From contig CP012157.1 in assembly GCA_001602455.1 (NCBI GenBank), forward strand, positions 2,227,733 to 2,291,732: a DNA stretch of 64,000 bases, in the 5' to 3' direction. The notes under the pieces are model-generated. The model did no database searches and had not been told where the DNA came from. It worked only from the letters and a program-made list of their open reading frames with translations. Positions 29,321-40,027 of this stretch are shown in pieces. The DNA is from Betaproteobacteria bacterium UKL13-2. Its GTDB lineage: Bacteria; Pseudomonadota; Gammaproteobacteria; Burkholderiales; Usitatibacteraceae. Each line of letters begins with the position of its first letter. The first letter of the stretch is position 1. The position numbers were made by a program, and so were the translations under genes.

Positions 29321-30509
29321 ATGTCTGAATTGTCACGCTTCAACCGACGCCAATTTTTGTATGCATCATCTGCGCTCGCCCTCACCGGGTTGCGTGGCCC
29401 CAATGTGGCGGCGCAGTCTGCGGCGCACAAGCTCGTGGTCATGGTGTACCTGAAGGGCGGCAACGACGGCTACAACACACTTTTCCAGTCGGCAATGCAC
29501 GCTACCTCAAGCTGCGTCCAACCATTGCCCAAAGACGCGACCAAGTGTTGATGATCAACGAATCACACGGACTCCATCGCGACTTGGCGGCGCTGATGCC
29601 GCTGTGGCAGGACAAACAACTCGCCCTTCTGCAAGGTATCGGTCAGCAAGATGTGACCAATCAACACTATCGCGATGCAGAAATGCAATTCACCGGTGCC
29701 GGTCCTGATGAATATTTGGTCGATGGGTGGGTAACGCGCGCGCTGAACCAAAACGCCAGCATCAAGCGCACAAGTATCGATGCGTTCGCATTCGGTGATC
29801 TGGACATCCGTGAAGCAGACCCAATGGGTCCGTTCCGAGGCGGCAGTGACAATGTTGGCGTCATTAACATGCTCTATCCAAACGAGTGGCTCATGCGTCA
29901 CCGCGTATCCGATACTGCCCACCTTACAACCCGCAAGGCGTCCGCCAGCGCCAAGTCGTTTACCTTAGACGCGCCCAAGCATTGAAAACCGTTTTTCCCG
30001 GCGGATGCTTTCGGTAATGCGTTGCAATCGACGGTCGAACTTGCTGCCGCCAGCAAAGCGCCCCCCGTTGTTCACATCACCCTAAATGCGGAAGATGGCG
30101 ATCAACATAACGCATTCGATACGCACTGGAATCAGCTCAAGTTTCATGGGCCGGTGTTAGCGCGCCTTGCAAACGGCCTTGCTGCGTTTCGTGCGGGCAT
30201 GCAAGAGATCGGTCGCTGGGACGATACACTCGTCTTCACTTACGATGAATTTGGTCGAAGCCCAAAAGAAAACGCCGAAGGCGGCACCCATCATGGCTGG
30301 TCAAGCGTTCACCTTGTCCTGGCGGCCGGGTGATAGGCGGCCTTTTGGGCGAAGCGGTTCCCGTGGTCGATGTGTTCCAGATTGATGGTCCGCCGCCAGT
30401 GATCGACTACCGTGCGCTCTACACCACTGTCATCGAAAAGTGGTGGGGAGGCAACGCGAATGGCGTTTTCACGAAGCGTTTCTCGCCTCTCTCGCTGCTG
30501 CGCACATAA
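29321..30509 (+). pseudogene. DUF1501 family protein, several frame breaks
   Basis: About 396 aa if repaired. The N-terminus MSELSRFNRRQFLYASSALAL resembles a Tat signal and leads into KLVVMVYLKGGNDGYNTL, the DUF1501 (sulfatase-like) opening. Frame breaks are near 29490 (resumes GNARYLKLRPTIA), 29910 (resumes NPQGVRQRQVV), 30000 (resumes DAFGNALQS) and 30320 (resumes GGRVIGGLLGEAVPVV). The conserved TYDEFGRSPKENAEGGTHHG motif is intact. The gene ends at TAA 30507-30509, two bases before gph. Confidence 0.75.
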
Positions 30510-30511
30510 CA

Positions 30512-31216
30512 GTGGCCGACACAAAACTAGCCGCCCCAAGCGCGGTGCTATTCGACTTCGACGGCACTTTTGCTGATACCGCGCCAGATATGGCTTTCGC
30601 GGCAAATGTGCTTCGAAACGCCCGTGGATTGGCGAGTTTGCCTCTCTGTGACTACCGCCCGTATGTCTCCCGCGGAGGTCGCGGCATGATCGGTGTTGCA
30701 TTCGGCAAGACTCCAGAAGACCCTGAGTTTCTTGCCTTACGCGAAGAGTTTCTCTGTGTGTATGAACAAAATCTGTGTGAGCACACGGTTTTTTTCGATG
30801 GTATTGAAGAGACCGTCGGGGTTCTTGAGCAGAGCAACATCGCTTGGGGCATCGTGACCAATAAGGCGATGCGATTTACCAACCCGCTAATGTCGCGGCT
30901 CGGCTTGGATACGCGTGCCCATTGCATCGTCAGCGGCGACACCACACCACACACCAAACCGCACCCAGCGCCTCTACTTCATGCTGCGGCGTTGCTGAAC
31001 GTCGCCGCCGATGCGTGTTGGTACGTCGGCGATGACGTGCGCGATATCGTGGCGGCCCACGCCGCTGGCATGACCAGTATCGCCGCCGGCTACGGCTACT
31101 TAGGCGCAACCGATCCAACGAGTTGGCAAGCGATGATCTTGGTCGATCACGCCCGACAGATCGGGCAGCTCGTACGCCAAAGCGTTGACGATTACGCCAT
31201 CTTGGGCGACGCGTGA
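30512..31216 (+). CDS. gph: phosphoglycolate phosphatase-like HAD hydrolase
   Basis: 234-aa HAD-superfamily phosphatase. Motif I is VLFDFDGTFADTAPD with both Asp residues, motif II is GIVTNKAM, and motif III/IV is KPHPAPLLHAA with GDDVRDIVAAHAAGM. Gph removes phosphate from 2-phosphoglycolate produced during repair of oxidised DNA. The start is GTG 30512, two bases after the DUF1501 stop. Its place after ubiG is the usual order in Burkholderiales. The gene is intact although its upstream neighbours are not. Confidence 0.88.
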   Translation: MADTKLAAPSAVLFDFDGTFADTAPDMAFAANVLRNARGLASLPLCDYRPYVSRGGRGMIGVAFGKTPEDPEFLALREEFLCVYEQNLCEHTVFFDGIEETVGVLEQSNIAWGIVTNKAMRFTNPLMSRLGLDTRAHCIVSGDTTPHTKPHPAPLLHAAALLNVAADACWYVGDDVRDIVAAHAAGMTSIAAGYGYLGATDPTSWQAMILVDHARQIGQLVRQSVDDYAILGDA

Positions 31217-31284
31217 AACGTTCAGGCGATTAGAGGCGAGCAAGTCGCACCCTTCAAGCATCTCCAATAGACTTTTGCACATTT

Positions 31285-32409
31285 ATGTCTGAAATTCATT
31301 CGACCGACGAGCTCGTGGTTCAGGTACGCAATCGCGTTGCCTTTCTCACACTTAACCGCCCTAAAGCATTGAACGCGCTCTCACTCAGCATGTTGCGCAA
31401 GATGCGGCAATTATTCACCGACTGGGCAGCGGCTCCCAATATTGTCGCGGTGGTCTCGTGCGGCGCGGGAGAAAAGGCCTACTGCGCCGGCGGAGACGTG
31501 CGCGGACTTTATGACAGCATCACCGGCGAAGGTCCACGCGTGCATGAAGAATTCTTCATCACCGAGTACACGCTGAACTATCAAATACATCGTCTGCTGA
31601 AGGCAACGGGTAAGCCCTACATTGCCTTGATGGATGGCATTGTGATGGGCGGCGGCATGGGCATTTCACAAGGAGCCACCTTTCGCATCGTCGGCGAGCG
31701 TACTAAGATGGCAATGCCTGAAACCAAAATCGGTTTGTTCCCTGATGTTGGCGCGACCTATTTCCTCTCGCGCGCAACGGATGCTATTGGCTTGTACCTC
31801 GGACTTACCTCCAACGTCATCCATGGTGCCGATGCCGTATTCGCCAAGCTGGCCGACACCTATATGACGACCGAGGCGCAAGCCCAGTTAGTGGCAAACC
31901 TCGATGCGATGAAATGGTCAGCGTCTCCACTGGCCGATATTGTTTCGCTAATCAACCACCTTAAGAGTGTGCCACTGGTATCGGCGATTGGTGCCACCAA
32001 CGACGTAATCTCGCGACACTTTGCGGACAAGCCTAGCGTCGCGGCAATCATCCAAAGCCTGCATGCGGAAACCGACGATCAGATCAAACCATGGACGAAT
32101 AAGATCGCTGATGACCTTTTGATACGCTCGCCATTATTGATGGAAGTCACTAAGCGCCAACTAGAGCAAGGCCGCACCATGCACCTTGCGGATGCGCTAC
32201 GGTTAGAACTCAACATGATGTATCGTGCGTTTGAATGCCCTGATGTCGTTGAAGGCATTCGTGCTCTTGTCATTGACAAAGACAACCGACCTCGCTGGCA
32301 GCCTCCGTCACTAGATTTGGTTGATCAAAAAATGATTGCGTCATTCTTTGCGCCGCGCTGGACACATACCACGCACCCCCTTGCCGCGCTTGAACAACAA
32401 TTTGGATAA
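31285..32409 (+). CDS. enoyl-CoA hydratase/isomerase family, 3-hydroxyisobutyryl-CoA hydrolase type
   Basis: 374-aa crotonase-fold protein of the HIBYL-CoA hydrolase subgroup. The oxyanion-hole segments are GAGEKAYCAGGDVRGLYD and GIVMGGGMGISQGATF, and the catalytic segment is MPETKIGLFPDVGATYFLSR. The extra C-terminal domain (ASFFAPRW) and length fit hydrolases of valine breakdown rather than classical 250-aa hydratases. ATG start at 31285. The next gene (FAH family) follows by 6 bases, suggesting co-transcription. Confidence 0.85.
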   Translation: MSEIHSTDELVVQVRNRVAFLTLNRPKALNALSLSMLRKMRQLFTDWAAAPNIVAVVSCGAGEKAYCAGGDVRGLYDSITGEGPRVHEEFFITEYTLNYQIHRLLKATGKPYIALMDGIVMGGGMGISQGATFRIVGERTKMAMPETKIGLFPDVGATYFLSRATDAIGLYLGLTSNVIHGADAVFAKLADTYMTTEAQAQLVANLDAMKWSASPLADIVSLINHLKSVPLVSAIGATNDVISRHFADKPSVAAIIQSLHAETDDQIKPWTNKIADDLLIRSPLLMEVTKRQLEQGRTMHLADALRLELNMMYRAFECPDVVEGIRALVIDKDNRPRWQPPSLDLVDQKMIASFFAPRWTHTTHPLAALEQQFG

Positions 32410-32415
32410 GCCCAG

Positions 32416-33324
32416 ATGAAACTCGTCACCTACCAACTGCTCGATACCAGTTCACTCAAAACCGGCATATTGATTTCACGAGATGAGGTACTCGATATCG
32501 AAAGCGAATGTCGCGTGCGAGGTGCGACGAATAATACAAGCACGATGATCGACATCATCGAAGGGGGCGAGCCGACGTTAGCCAGACTCAGAGAAATTGT
32601 CGCCTCGCCGAAGACGACGCCCATCTTGCTCAACCAAGCGCGACTGAAAGCGCCCATTCCGCGCCCACGCAAAAACGTGTTTTGTGTCGGCTGGAATTAT
32701 CTTGAACATTTTTCGGAAGGCGCGGCGGCGTTACAAGATGCCCGTGAATTGCCGCAGTGGCCGGTATTTTTTTCCAAAGCCCCGACTGCCGTGACCGGCC
32801 CATACGATGCGATTCCGTACGACGCATCCGTCTCCACGCAACTTGACTGGGAAGTGGAGCTCGGCGTCATCATCGGTCGCGCCGGGAAAAACATCGCTAC
32901 GGCCGATGCGATGTCGTATGTTTTTGGCTACACCGTGATAAATGACATCACATGGCGCGACATCCAGCGCCGACACGGCGGTCAGTGGGACAAAGGCAAG
33001 TCGCTCGACGGCACTTGCCCCATGGGGCCATGTATCGTCACCGCTGATGCGCTTGAGCCCAACAATCTCGACATCGAGTGCCGGGTGTCCAACATCACTA
33101 AACAAAAATCCAACACCCGACATCTGTATTTCAAAATCCCGCGCTTGATTCACGATCTGTCGATTGGTCAAACACTCGAGCCAGGTGATGTTATTTCGAC
33201 TGGCACACCCGAAGGTGTTGGTTTCGCACGTCATCCACCCGAATGGATGCAGCCGGGTGATCTACTCGAAACCGAAATTGCTGGCATCGGTGTGATGCGA
33301 AACCCGATTGGGGTGGAACAATGA
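32416..33324 (+). CDS. fumarylacetoacetate hydrolase family protein
   Basis: 302 aa. An N-terminal domain of about 75 residues is followed by the FAH catalytic fold: FCVGWNYLEHF, the metal-binding LDWEVELGVIIGR (Glu residues), GYTVINDITWRDIQRR and STGTPEGVGFARHPPEW. Members cleave or decarboxylate acylpyruvates such as those from aromatic ring breakdown. The substrate cannot be told from sequence. Start is ATG, 6 bases after the HIBYL-CoA hydrolase-like gene. Confidence 0.87.
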   Translation: MKLVTYQLLDTSSLKTGILISRDEVLDIESECRVRGATNNTSTMIDIIEGGEPTLARLREIVASPKTTPILLNQARLKAPIPRPRKNVFCVGWNYLEHFSEGAAALQDARELPQWPVFFSKAPTAVTGPYDAIPYDASVSTQLDWEVELGVIIGRAGKNIATADAMSYVFGYTVINDITWRDIQRRHGGQWDKGKSLDGTCPMGPCIVTADALEPNNLDIECRVSNITKQKSNTRHLYFKIPRLIHDLSIGQTLEPGDVISTGTPEGVGFARHPPEWMQPGDLLETEIAGIGVMRNPIGVEQ

Positions 33325-33345
33325 CGTGTTTTTGCGCATCATCAA

Positions 33346-34107
33346 TTAGCGGGCAAGCGGCGTGAAGGTCACCGAAACCGATCGCAAATACACTTCGCTA
33401 TAGGCCTCGAAACCTGAGTCTATGCCCACGTGCAGCCAGATGCCACCCTGCGCATCGGCCTGAGTTTGCAGCACCGCGGGAGGCCCTAAAGTCTTGGCGG
33501 CGAATTGGCGCTGAATGCAGGTGCTGACCGCGTTACCAATATGCCCTAGCGCCTGCGATTGAGAGCCGCCCACCGTCTGGTTGCCGCGGTCAAGGTTGAC
33601 GCGGAAATACCCATTGCCATTGAGTAGCGTCATCGGCTCTTGCGCGGTGGCACCAGCATGAACCGTCACGCCTTCGCCGGGCGCACCGCCCACGCCAGAG
33701 CAGCCTGAGGGGGCGCTGGTCAGAAAATCTGCTGCAAAGTCCACGCGGTAGCTCTGCTGCGGCTTGAGGCCGGTCAGCCGACACTTCGTATAGATAAACA
33801 AATCATCGCTGCGGTTAGTACCCGAAAGCCGCCAGCCCTGCCCCTGAAATGGCGCAGGCGCAGACGCCATTGCCGAAATCGTATCGGGCGGCGCAGTGCC
33901 AACGGTGTAGTCGGCGTCAGCGCCAGTGCAAACCGGACTACTGGAGAAATCCACCACACGCTTAACCACGGGAACGGGTGAACTGCCTTCGCTGCCGCTA
34001 CCACCACCGCCGCCACAAGCCGATAAGACGGCGCTTAGGCTAATGCATCCAAAGACGAGTGAACTCCGTGCTCTTATTGCCGGTAAACCAATAAATGCGA
34101 TGGACAT
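33346..34107 (-). CDS. hypothetical lipoprotein
   Basis: 253 aa from ATG 34107. The lipobox LSAC (in [19 protein letters not shown]) predicts lipid attachment after a signal peptide, then a Gly/Ser linker. The mature region has eight or so aromatic/Gly-rich beta segments ([41 protein letters not shown]) resembling a jelly-roll or carbohydrate-binding beta-sandwich, but no named family is recognised. It converges with the FAH gene (21-bp gap) and lies just downstream of tRNA-Pro. Confidence 0.65.
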   Translation of the reverse strand: MSIAFIGLPAIRARSSLVFGCISLSAVLSACGGGGGSGSEGSSPVPVVKRVVDFSSSPVCTGADADYTVGTAPPDTISAMASAPAPFQGQGWRLSGTNRSDDLFIYTKCRLTGLKPQQSYRVDFAADFLTSAPSGCSGVGGAPGEGVTVHAGATAQEPMTLLNGNGYFRVNLDRGNQTVGGSQSQALGHIGNAVSTCIQRQFAAKTLGPPAVLQTQADAQGGIWLHVGIDSGFEAYSEVYLRSVSVTFTPLAR

Positions 34108-34165
34108 GACGAGGTGTACCTCATGCAGGGTAAATACCGCCAAACAAGGAATCAATAATCAGCAA

Positions 34166-34204
34166 AGCAAAAGCCGGTTCGTGATTCACCAACCGGCTTC
34201 TGCT
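34166..34204 (-). terminator. hairpin downstream of tRNA-Pro copy 1
   Basis: AAGCCGGTT pairs with AACCGGCTT, extended by AGCA/TGCT across a one-base bulge, with an 11-base loop. It lies 9 bases beyond the 3' end of the tRNA on its transcribed strand. The T-run is weak, so termination is probable rather than certain. Confidence 0.6.
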
Positions 34205-34213
34205 AATACTTTT

Positions 34214-34290
34214 TGGTCGGAGCGACAAGATTCGAACTTGCGGCCCCTTGCACCCCATGCAAGTGCGCTACCAGGCTGCGCCACGCTCCG
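34214..34290 (-). tRNA. tRNA-Pro(GGG), copy 1
   Basis: A 77-nt cloverleaf with the 3' CCA encoded (TGG at 34214-34216 on the plus strand) and acceptor stem CGGAGCG/CGCTCCG. The anticodon loop ATGGGGT is closed by CTTGC/GCAAG, giving anticodon GGG. The T-loop TTCGAAT is normal. It differs from the copy at 49357-49433 only at 34243 (G here, A there). Both copies are followed upstream by AACGGCTAG. In related genomes one tRNA-Pro follows merR/ihfA; that is the other copy. Confidence 0.95.
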
Positions 34291-34308
34291 ACTGACTGCG
34301 ATTATAAC

Positions 34309-34450
34309 GGCTAGCCTGAACATTTCATGGGGGCGCATTCGAAAGCGGGTGAGCAGGTGAACGGGCGAGCGATTTTTTGCCTGACCGACCACAGCATCGC
34401 GAGCCGTGTTTGCCAAATACGTGCGGTAGGAAAGCGCGTGTTTATCAACT
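34309..34450 (+). repeat. GCTAGCC repeat family, long copy
   Basis: Starts GGCTAGCCTGAACATTTC immediately upstream of tRNA-Pro copy 1 and runs about 140 bp through GCGAGCGATTTTTTGCCTGA and GAGCCGTGTTTGCCAAATAC. Nearly the same 140 bp occurs inverted at 42178-42313. The remaining sequence to 34723 (about 270 bp) has no convincing gene; on the minus strand a short stretch resembles the start of an exported protein and may be a remnant. Confidence 0.8.
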
Positions 34451-34723
34451 GCGTGCCAACTGCAGTGGCAAACACGTTGCCGACCAATCGCCCGAGAGCG
34501 AACGTGCAGGCTGCATCCACGGCAAATGAGGAACGCGCCAAAGAAACGAGGCTGGCTAGTTTCGGCTCGTTATGGTTGGCCACACCGGTGTCGGCGTTGC
34601 TGCTCTCAACTGCGCCGTGGGTAAGACAATGCTCGCGCCGCCGACTAACGAGACAAACTGCATACAGTTGATGGTCTTGGCACCCGCGTTAGCAAACTTA
34701 ACTGAAAAGCAATGCTGATGTCT

Positions 34724-35707
34724 TTACCGAAGGTGCGACATAACATCCACATCCATTTGCAACAACAAATCAATCTGGTCGATAAACACCCAGTTCTCCC
34801 GCAGTAACGTGCCCTCCCGCCGCCAAAAATCCATCACACGCATCGTGATGCGCCGATTCGTTGCCGGATACCCAAGCCATGGGCCTCGATGTGTGGCGTT
34901 AATAGACGGCCAGCCGCACGAACCAACATAGGCGCCATCACCGATACGTGCTTTATGATTGCCACCAACTCGATCCGGGAACGCTTGCAAAAATGCGCGT
35001 TGGTGAACATCCTGAAAACCCTTCAGCCGACGACTTGTGCCAATTGCCGCTGGGCCGTACCACATCATGTCGGGATGCCAGAAGCGCTCCATCCCCATAC
35101 TCTCAAGCGATTTTTGATCGTATTGCATTAGACCGGCAATCATGGCTTCGACCAGCCTAAGACTTTGCTCACTTTCGGCAGGTGCGGCTGTTTCCAGCGT
35201 GACGCCATCACGCGTGGCGGGCCCCGGCACTCGATCCGCGCTTCCACGGCCAATCGCCAGACCTTTGGGCCAACATCTGGCTTGGCGCATCACGTCAAGC
35301 AAATCAAGAATCAAGTAGACCTCACGAACCTTGCCTGCTTCGATCCTGCTGAACTCACCGTAACGGATGTTGATGACTCCTCCCGTTGCGGGTATCCCCA
35401 GCCAAGTTGTTTCAAAGGTGCCGGTGAGATAGCCCGTTGCGCCAACCCAGTCACCGCCATTAAAGGAATTTGCGATAAAGATATCGTCGCGCCTCTCAAG
35501 ATCCGGAAGCGCACCGAGCAGCGGCGCCCAAAAATCTGATATGACACGATCGGCACCAGACAACCTGTTGATCGGGTGCGGGCCATGCCAATCGACATCA
35601 GCGTGGTACAGCTCGCGTATCGCGCCCATTTTTTCTTCGATCGCAAGACCGTTGATCTTGGCCAGCGATGTAAATATGGCGTGTTTTTGACGTGAGTGGA
35701 TGTTCAT
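34724..35707 (-). CDS. tandem SnoaL-like (NTF2-fold) protein 1
   Basis: 327 aa starting at ATG 35707 (a GTG three bases upstream is also possible). Two SnoaL/polyketide-cyclase-like domains are fused, about residues 20-150 and 175-325. Each has the family pattern of a helix, a VxWHGP/MMWYGP strand and a WLGxPATxxxxxxR strand (TTWLGIPATGGVINIRYGEF and PWLGYPATNRRITMRVMDF). Fold relatives are isomerases, cyclases and hydrolases; the reaction here is unknown. A paralog is at 42308-43327, across the same catabolic region. Confidence 0.78.
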   Translation of the reverse strand: MNIHSRQKHAIFTSLAKINGLAIEEKMGAIRELYHADVDWHGPHPINRLSGADRVISDFWAPLLGALPDLERRDDIFIANSFNGGDWVGATGYLTGTFETTWLGIPATGGVINIRYGEFSRIEAGKVREVYLILDLLDVMRQARCWPKGLAIGRGSADRVPGPATRDGVTLETAAPAESEQSLRLVEAMIAGLMQYDQKSLESMGMERFWHPDMMWYGPAAIGTSRRLKGFQDVHQRAFLQAFPDRVGGNHKARIGDGAYVGSCGWPSINATHRGPWLGYPATNRRITMRVMDFWRREGTLLRENWVFIDQIDLLLQMDVDVMSHLR

Positions 35708-35738
35708 CACAAGACTATGAATGCTAAGTGGAAAATAA

Positions 35739-35769
35739 AAGGCCGTCGCCCGGTGAGAGAGACGGCCTT
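35739..35769 (-). terminator. intrinsic terminator of the TonB-receptor gene
   Basis: Minus-strand stem AAGGCCGTC/GACGGCCTT around a 13-base loop, followed by TTTTATTTT. It lies 33 bases past the receptor stop codon and just before the SnoaL gene. Confidence 0.8.
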
Positions 35770-35802
35770 GAGCGGCATTACAAAAGTAGAGAGTCTTAAA
35801 GT

Positions 35803-38458
35803 CTAGAACGACTTGAAATTATAGTTAAGACGTAAACCGAATGTGCGCGGCGGCGCAGAGCTGACCTGCAACGCACCACCGCCACCCCAAACAAAGCGGT
35901 TGATGGTTTCTTTGTCCGTCACATTGTCGACAAACAGCAGCGCGTTGAAATTGCGGTTGATTTCCCAGTTCACCTTGAGGTCGAACTTGGTATATGCACC
36001 CTGCTTTTCGATTTCAGCGTTGGTTGGCTGGCCGTAGAAGCCGCCATTAAAGTTTGCGACCACCATTGGCGTGACGCGACCCCCGTTAGGCGTATCGAAT
36101 TCATATGCGGCCGAGATCGAACCTTGGTAGCGCGACGCATACGGCACACGCTTACCTGTCAGATCACAACCGAAAGCAACCGCTGGCTGACCGGCACCAC
36201 CGGTGCCTGGAAGTACGCCGCAGGAGTAACCTGGCGCAAACACACGGCGCTGACCAGGCGGAGCGATAAGTACACCATTGACCGTCGTCCCCGCCACGTT
36301 CGAGGCATCGGTCACCAAAATAGATGTGCCGAACGGCAGGGCGACGTCTGGGAAGCTGGTGTACTTTGCATCAAGCAGTGATAATCCGGCGATCACTGAT
36401 AGACGCTCAATACCGCGCCACTCGACTTCCACTTCAACACCTTCGGCTTTTGCTTTGGCGGCGTTGAAGATAGTCGAAATTGTGGTTGCACCCACGGGCA
36501 CTTGGCGCTGCTCTTGCAGATTGGTGTACTTGTTGCTGAAGGCGGCAACGTTGATTTGTAGCGTGTTGTCAAAGAAGCGGTTTTTGGAGCCGATCTCGAC
36601 GGCTTTCACTTCCTCAGGCAAGAATGTTCGGACTTGCTCAAGGTTGGCCTGAGTTGAAACCGCCCGATCGGAATCCGGTTGAGTACGCCACGTAGATTAG
36701 ATTTTGCTTGGACAACTTATAGTCGGCAGCAAAACGACCTGTCGATTTCTTGAAAGTCTTTTGGTCGTAAGTACCGCCGAGCAAAATGCTTGGGTTAGCG
36801 GGATCGCAATAGAAACCTGGGCCACGAGCAGGATTGCAGTTCGATGTCCCGGCTGACCCGTAGGCTGAGGTTGGCGGCGCAGGCGTCGCCAGCGTGATCA
36901 AGTTGCCATCGGGTTGTCCAGCCGTATTGCGAGGTAGCACGGCATTGGCACTAGCGAAGCGGAAGTCTTTTTTGTCTTCGGTAGTGCGGCCACCCAGCGT
37001 GAACGTGAGTTGGTTGGTCGCTTTCCATGAGAATTGTGCGTAGAACGCGTTAGATTCAGTTTCAGCAAACGGGTCGTCGAAGAAACCCGCGCCGTTTTGC
37101 GGCAACGAGAGCGGGGCCGCAATGGCGGCAGAGCGAACTGTGCGAGGCAACTGCTGATTGATGAAGGTACCGCGTACTTATCTTTGAAGTAGTAATAACC
37201 CGCGACGTAGCCCAGCGGCCCCTTACCCTCAGAAATTACTGCAATTCTTGAGTGAAGTCTTCGCTGTGGTGCGCTGATAGTCAATGGCGATGGTCGAGGC
37301 TGAGAAGTCGCCATCCGATGTGCGCTCGGCTTTAAAGTCGGTGTAACCCGTGATTGAGCGCAATGAAAAGGCGTCCATGCGATAGCTCATATCGAGCGAA
37401 GCGCTAGTATCTTTTAACTTCAGGAAGCTCTGATAGTCCGTATCAACGCGATAACCGTCTCCCGCCGATACAGCGGAATACCAAGATCGACACCTGAGCC
37501 GACCGCGAGCGCCTGCTCCAGCTCCCGCACCCACCGTGCGAACGCAATCGTTGACGCCATCGCGGTTACCGGCGCGGACATTCATCCGCAGTTCGTCGTG
37601 TTGAATAGTTGTTGGCAGGACGCGGGTCGTAGTAGGTGCCTTTTTGTTTGTAGCCAAACGCTGAACCGCCATTACCACCTTGGTCAGTCGCCTCGACGCG
37701 CAGAACGGCATCGAATTGCGCGTTCGGCTTGAAGCGCAGCGCGACGCGGCCAAACTTTAGGTCTTGATCAAACAAATCTGCCGAGGAGTTGAAATCGTTC
37801 TTTACGTAGCCGTCTGCACGGTCCACGGCACCAGCAAATCTCAACGCCCACATCTCATTAAGCGGGATGTTGACAATACCCTCGGTGCGAACACGATTGA
37901 ACGCACCACCTAACAAACTGACGCTGCCCTCAAATTTTTTGAGATCGGGCGCGTTGGTGACAATCGAAATATTGCCGCCGAAGGTTTTCGACCGTAGAGC
38001 GTACCCTGTGGCCCACGTTGGATTTCTACCCGATCGACGTCAATGAAACTCGCTAATGCCTGCTGGGACCGGGATTTGTAAATGCCATCGACAAAAAACC
38101 CGATTGTTGTGTCACCGTTGATCGCAACGTTCTCTGTCCGCACGCCGCGAATGGCGGGGCGCGCATCCGTACCTGAGCGACCAAACGTGAATCCTGGCGA
38201 CATCGACTCCATCTGCGACAGGTCCGTGATATTGCGCTCTGCGAGCTGGTCTCCGCCAACAGCCGAAACGGAAACCGGAACCTCTTGGGGATTTTCTGCC
38301 CGACGCTGCGCGGTAACAGTGATGGTATCGATTCCGGCTGCTTTCGGCGCGCTCTGAGTGGCCGGCGTTTGTGCAAAGGTTACGCCACTCATGGCGCCAG
38401 CCACACCAATGGCAATTGCGACCTGGACTGCGAGCGTCTTACGTGGGGATTGTTTCAT
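35803..38458 (-). pseudogene. TonB-dependent outer-membrane receptor with multiple frame breaks
   Basis: About 880 aa if repaired. The signal peptide starts at ATG 38458 (MKQSPRKTLAVQVAIAIGVA). The plug domain (TITVTAQRRAENPQEVPVSV to VEIQRGPQGTLYGR) and beta-barrel (ADYKLSKQNLIYVAYSTGF, terminal FGLRLNYNFKSF ending in Phe) are clear. The frame changes near 37988 (GTLYGR into TFGGNISIVT), about 37600, about 37277, about 37240, about 37173 and about 36648. It would import a substrate across the outer membrane; Caulobacter- or sphingomonad-type receptors of this kind often serve sugars or aromatic ligands. Divergent from a LacI regulator. Confidence 0.8.
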
Positions 38459-38890
38459 CCGTGCCTCCAAAGAAAATTGTTGTGGGTGCAAAGGAGACGC
38501 CCCACGGTGTTGGCAACATGATCCGAAAAGTGCGGAGCAGTCGTAACACCATGAAGCGAATCCGTACTTCGCATGCAAAAAACGATTAACACGTTATCGA
38601 CACGGTTGGAGGCATATATTTGGCGCAGAAATGCTCTTCTCATCTTCCTGTCACAATAATTTAGCAGAATTTTGCATTCGCAGTCTATTTTTTGCCGATT
38701 TTGGCCGATGTTGCGAAATTACCTCTTTGGGATGGGCGTGAGATGGTGATTGCTGTCTGACAGGCGCTCGCTTTTACACTTTGCTTCGCCAAAGTCGTTG
38801 ACGGCGCATGCACTTACCAGCGGCTTTGTAGCGGCTAATTTTGTTTTCATCTATACTGCCACGCATCGTTCTCGCCATTGGAAGCCTGCT
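38459..38890. promoter_or_regulatory. divergent TonB-receptor / LacI-regulator control region
   Basis: A 432-bp gap between two divergent starts, AT-richer than the flanking genes from 38580 to 38720. It should contain both promoters and the operator of the LacI-type regulator. I see no clear LacI palindrome and no gene. Confidence 0.45.
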
Positions 38891-40015
38891 GTGAAGCGCA
38901 GCAACTCAACGCCTAAACCACATCCATCGCTATCGCCAACGCGGGAAAAAGCGTCCTCGAACGCGCGCAAATTACCTCCAACGAGTGCCGCTCAAAAAAC
39001 AGTTCGCCCCCGCACGTCACTTCATATGACGTCGCGCTCAGGGCCGGCGTTTCGCAATCAGCCGTATCGCGCTGCTTCAAACCGGGGCCAGCGTGTCAGA
39101 GGCGATGCGCCTACGGGTAATGAAAGCGGCCGATGAGTTGGTCTATACGCCGAACGCCATCGCCCGGAGCTTGATCACTCGTCGCTCAAACTTAGTTGCG
39201 GTGCTAATTTCGAATCTGACCAATCTCTATTACCCAGAGGTGTTGTCCGAACTCAGCCAGCAATTCGCACGCCATGGTCTGCGTGTGTTGCTCTTCACGT
39301 TGCCGCACGAGGGCGAAGTGGACAAGATGGTCGCGCAGGTGTGGGAATACCAGGTCGACGGCGTCATTGCGGCTGCACGCTTGAATCCGAAACAGGTTGC
39401 GGAATTTGAGCGCCGCCATATCCCGTTTGTATTGTTCAACCGAACACTTCGGGAACGAACGGTGAATGCAGTTGTTTGCGACCAGATTGAGGGGGCCCGT
39501 ATGCTCGTGTCCCGGTTGGCGGGGGCCGGACACAAACGTTTCGCGATGATCAGCGGCCCCAAGGATTCTGTGGTGGGTCAAGAGCGTATGCGCGGAACAC
39601 GAGAGAAATAGCTGAACTTGGTCTGGCCGAACCGCTGGTGGTGCAAGGCAATTACGATTATGAGAGCGGCGCACGCGGGTTACGACAAATCCTCCAACAA
39701 CGCGGGCGGCACCCCGATGCCATCATCTGTGGCAACGATGTTATGGCAATTGGTTGCGTGGATACCGCCAGACACGAGTTCGGCATCGACGTACCTTCTA
39801 AGCTCTCAGTGGCGGGCTTCGACGGCGTCGAGCCGTCGACATGGTTAAGTTATAACTTGACTACGCTGCGACAGCCGGTGCAGCAGATGGCGCAGGCGGC
39901 AGCCGAAATGGTGACATCGATCATTAACAACCCCTCGGCTGCGCCTGAAAAGCGAGTGTTTGCGGCTCAGTTTATTGAGGGCGGTACCGCAAGGCTCGGC
40001 AAGATCACAAACTAA
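38891..40015 (+). pseudogene. LacI-family transcriptional regulator, three frame breaks
   Basis: About 374 aa if repaired, GTG start 38891. A basic N-terminal extension of about 45 residues precedes the LacI HTH (VTSYDVALRAGVSQSAVSR and hinge YTPNAIARSLITRRSN). The periplasmic-binding-like ligand domain follows. Single bases are missing near 39016, near 39087 (in a GGGG run) and near 39603 (resumes EIAELGLAEPLVV). The C-terminus includes PDAIICGNDVMAIGCVDTAR and SVAGFDGVEPSTWL. It probably controls the receptor and the downstream genes in response to the substrate. Confidence 0.8.
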
Positions 40016-40027
40016 CTGGAGATAAAT

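Noticed and set aside
34327-34671. 114-codon frame after tRNA-Pro copy 1
   Set aside because: The first third is the GCTAGCC repeat; the rest has no recognisable domain.
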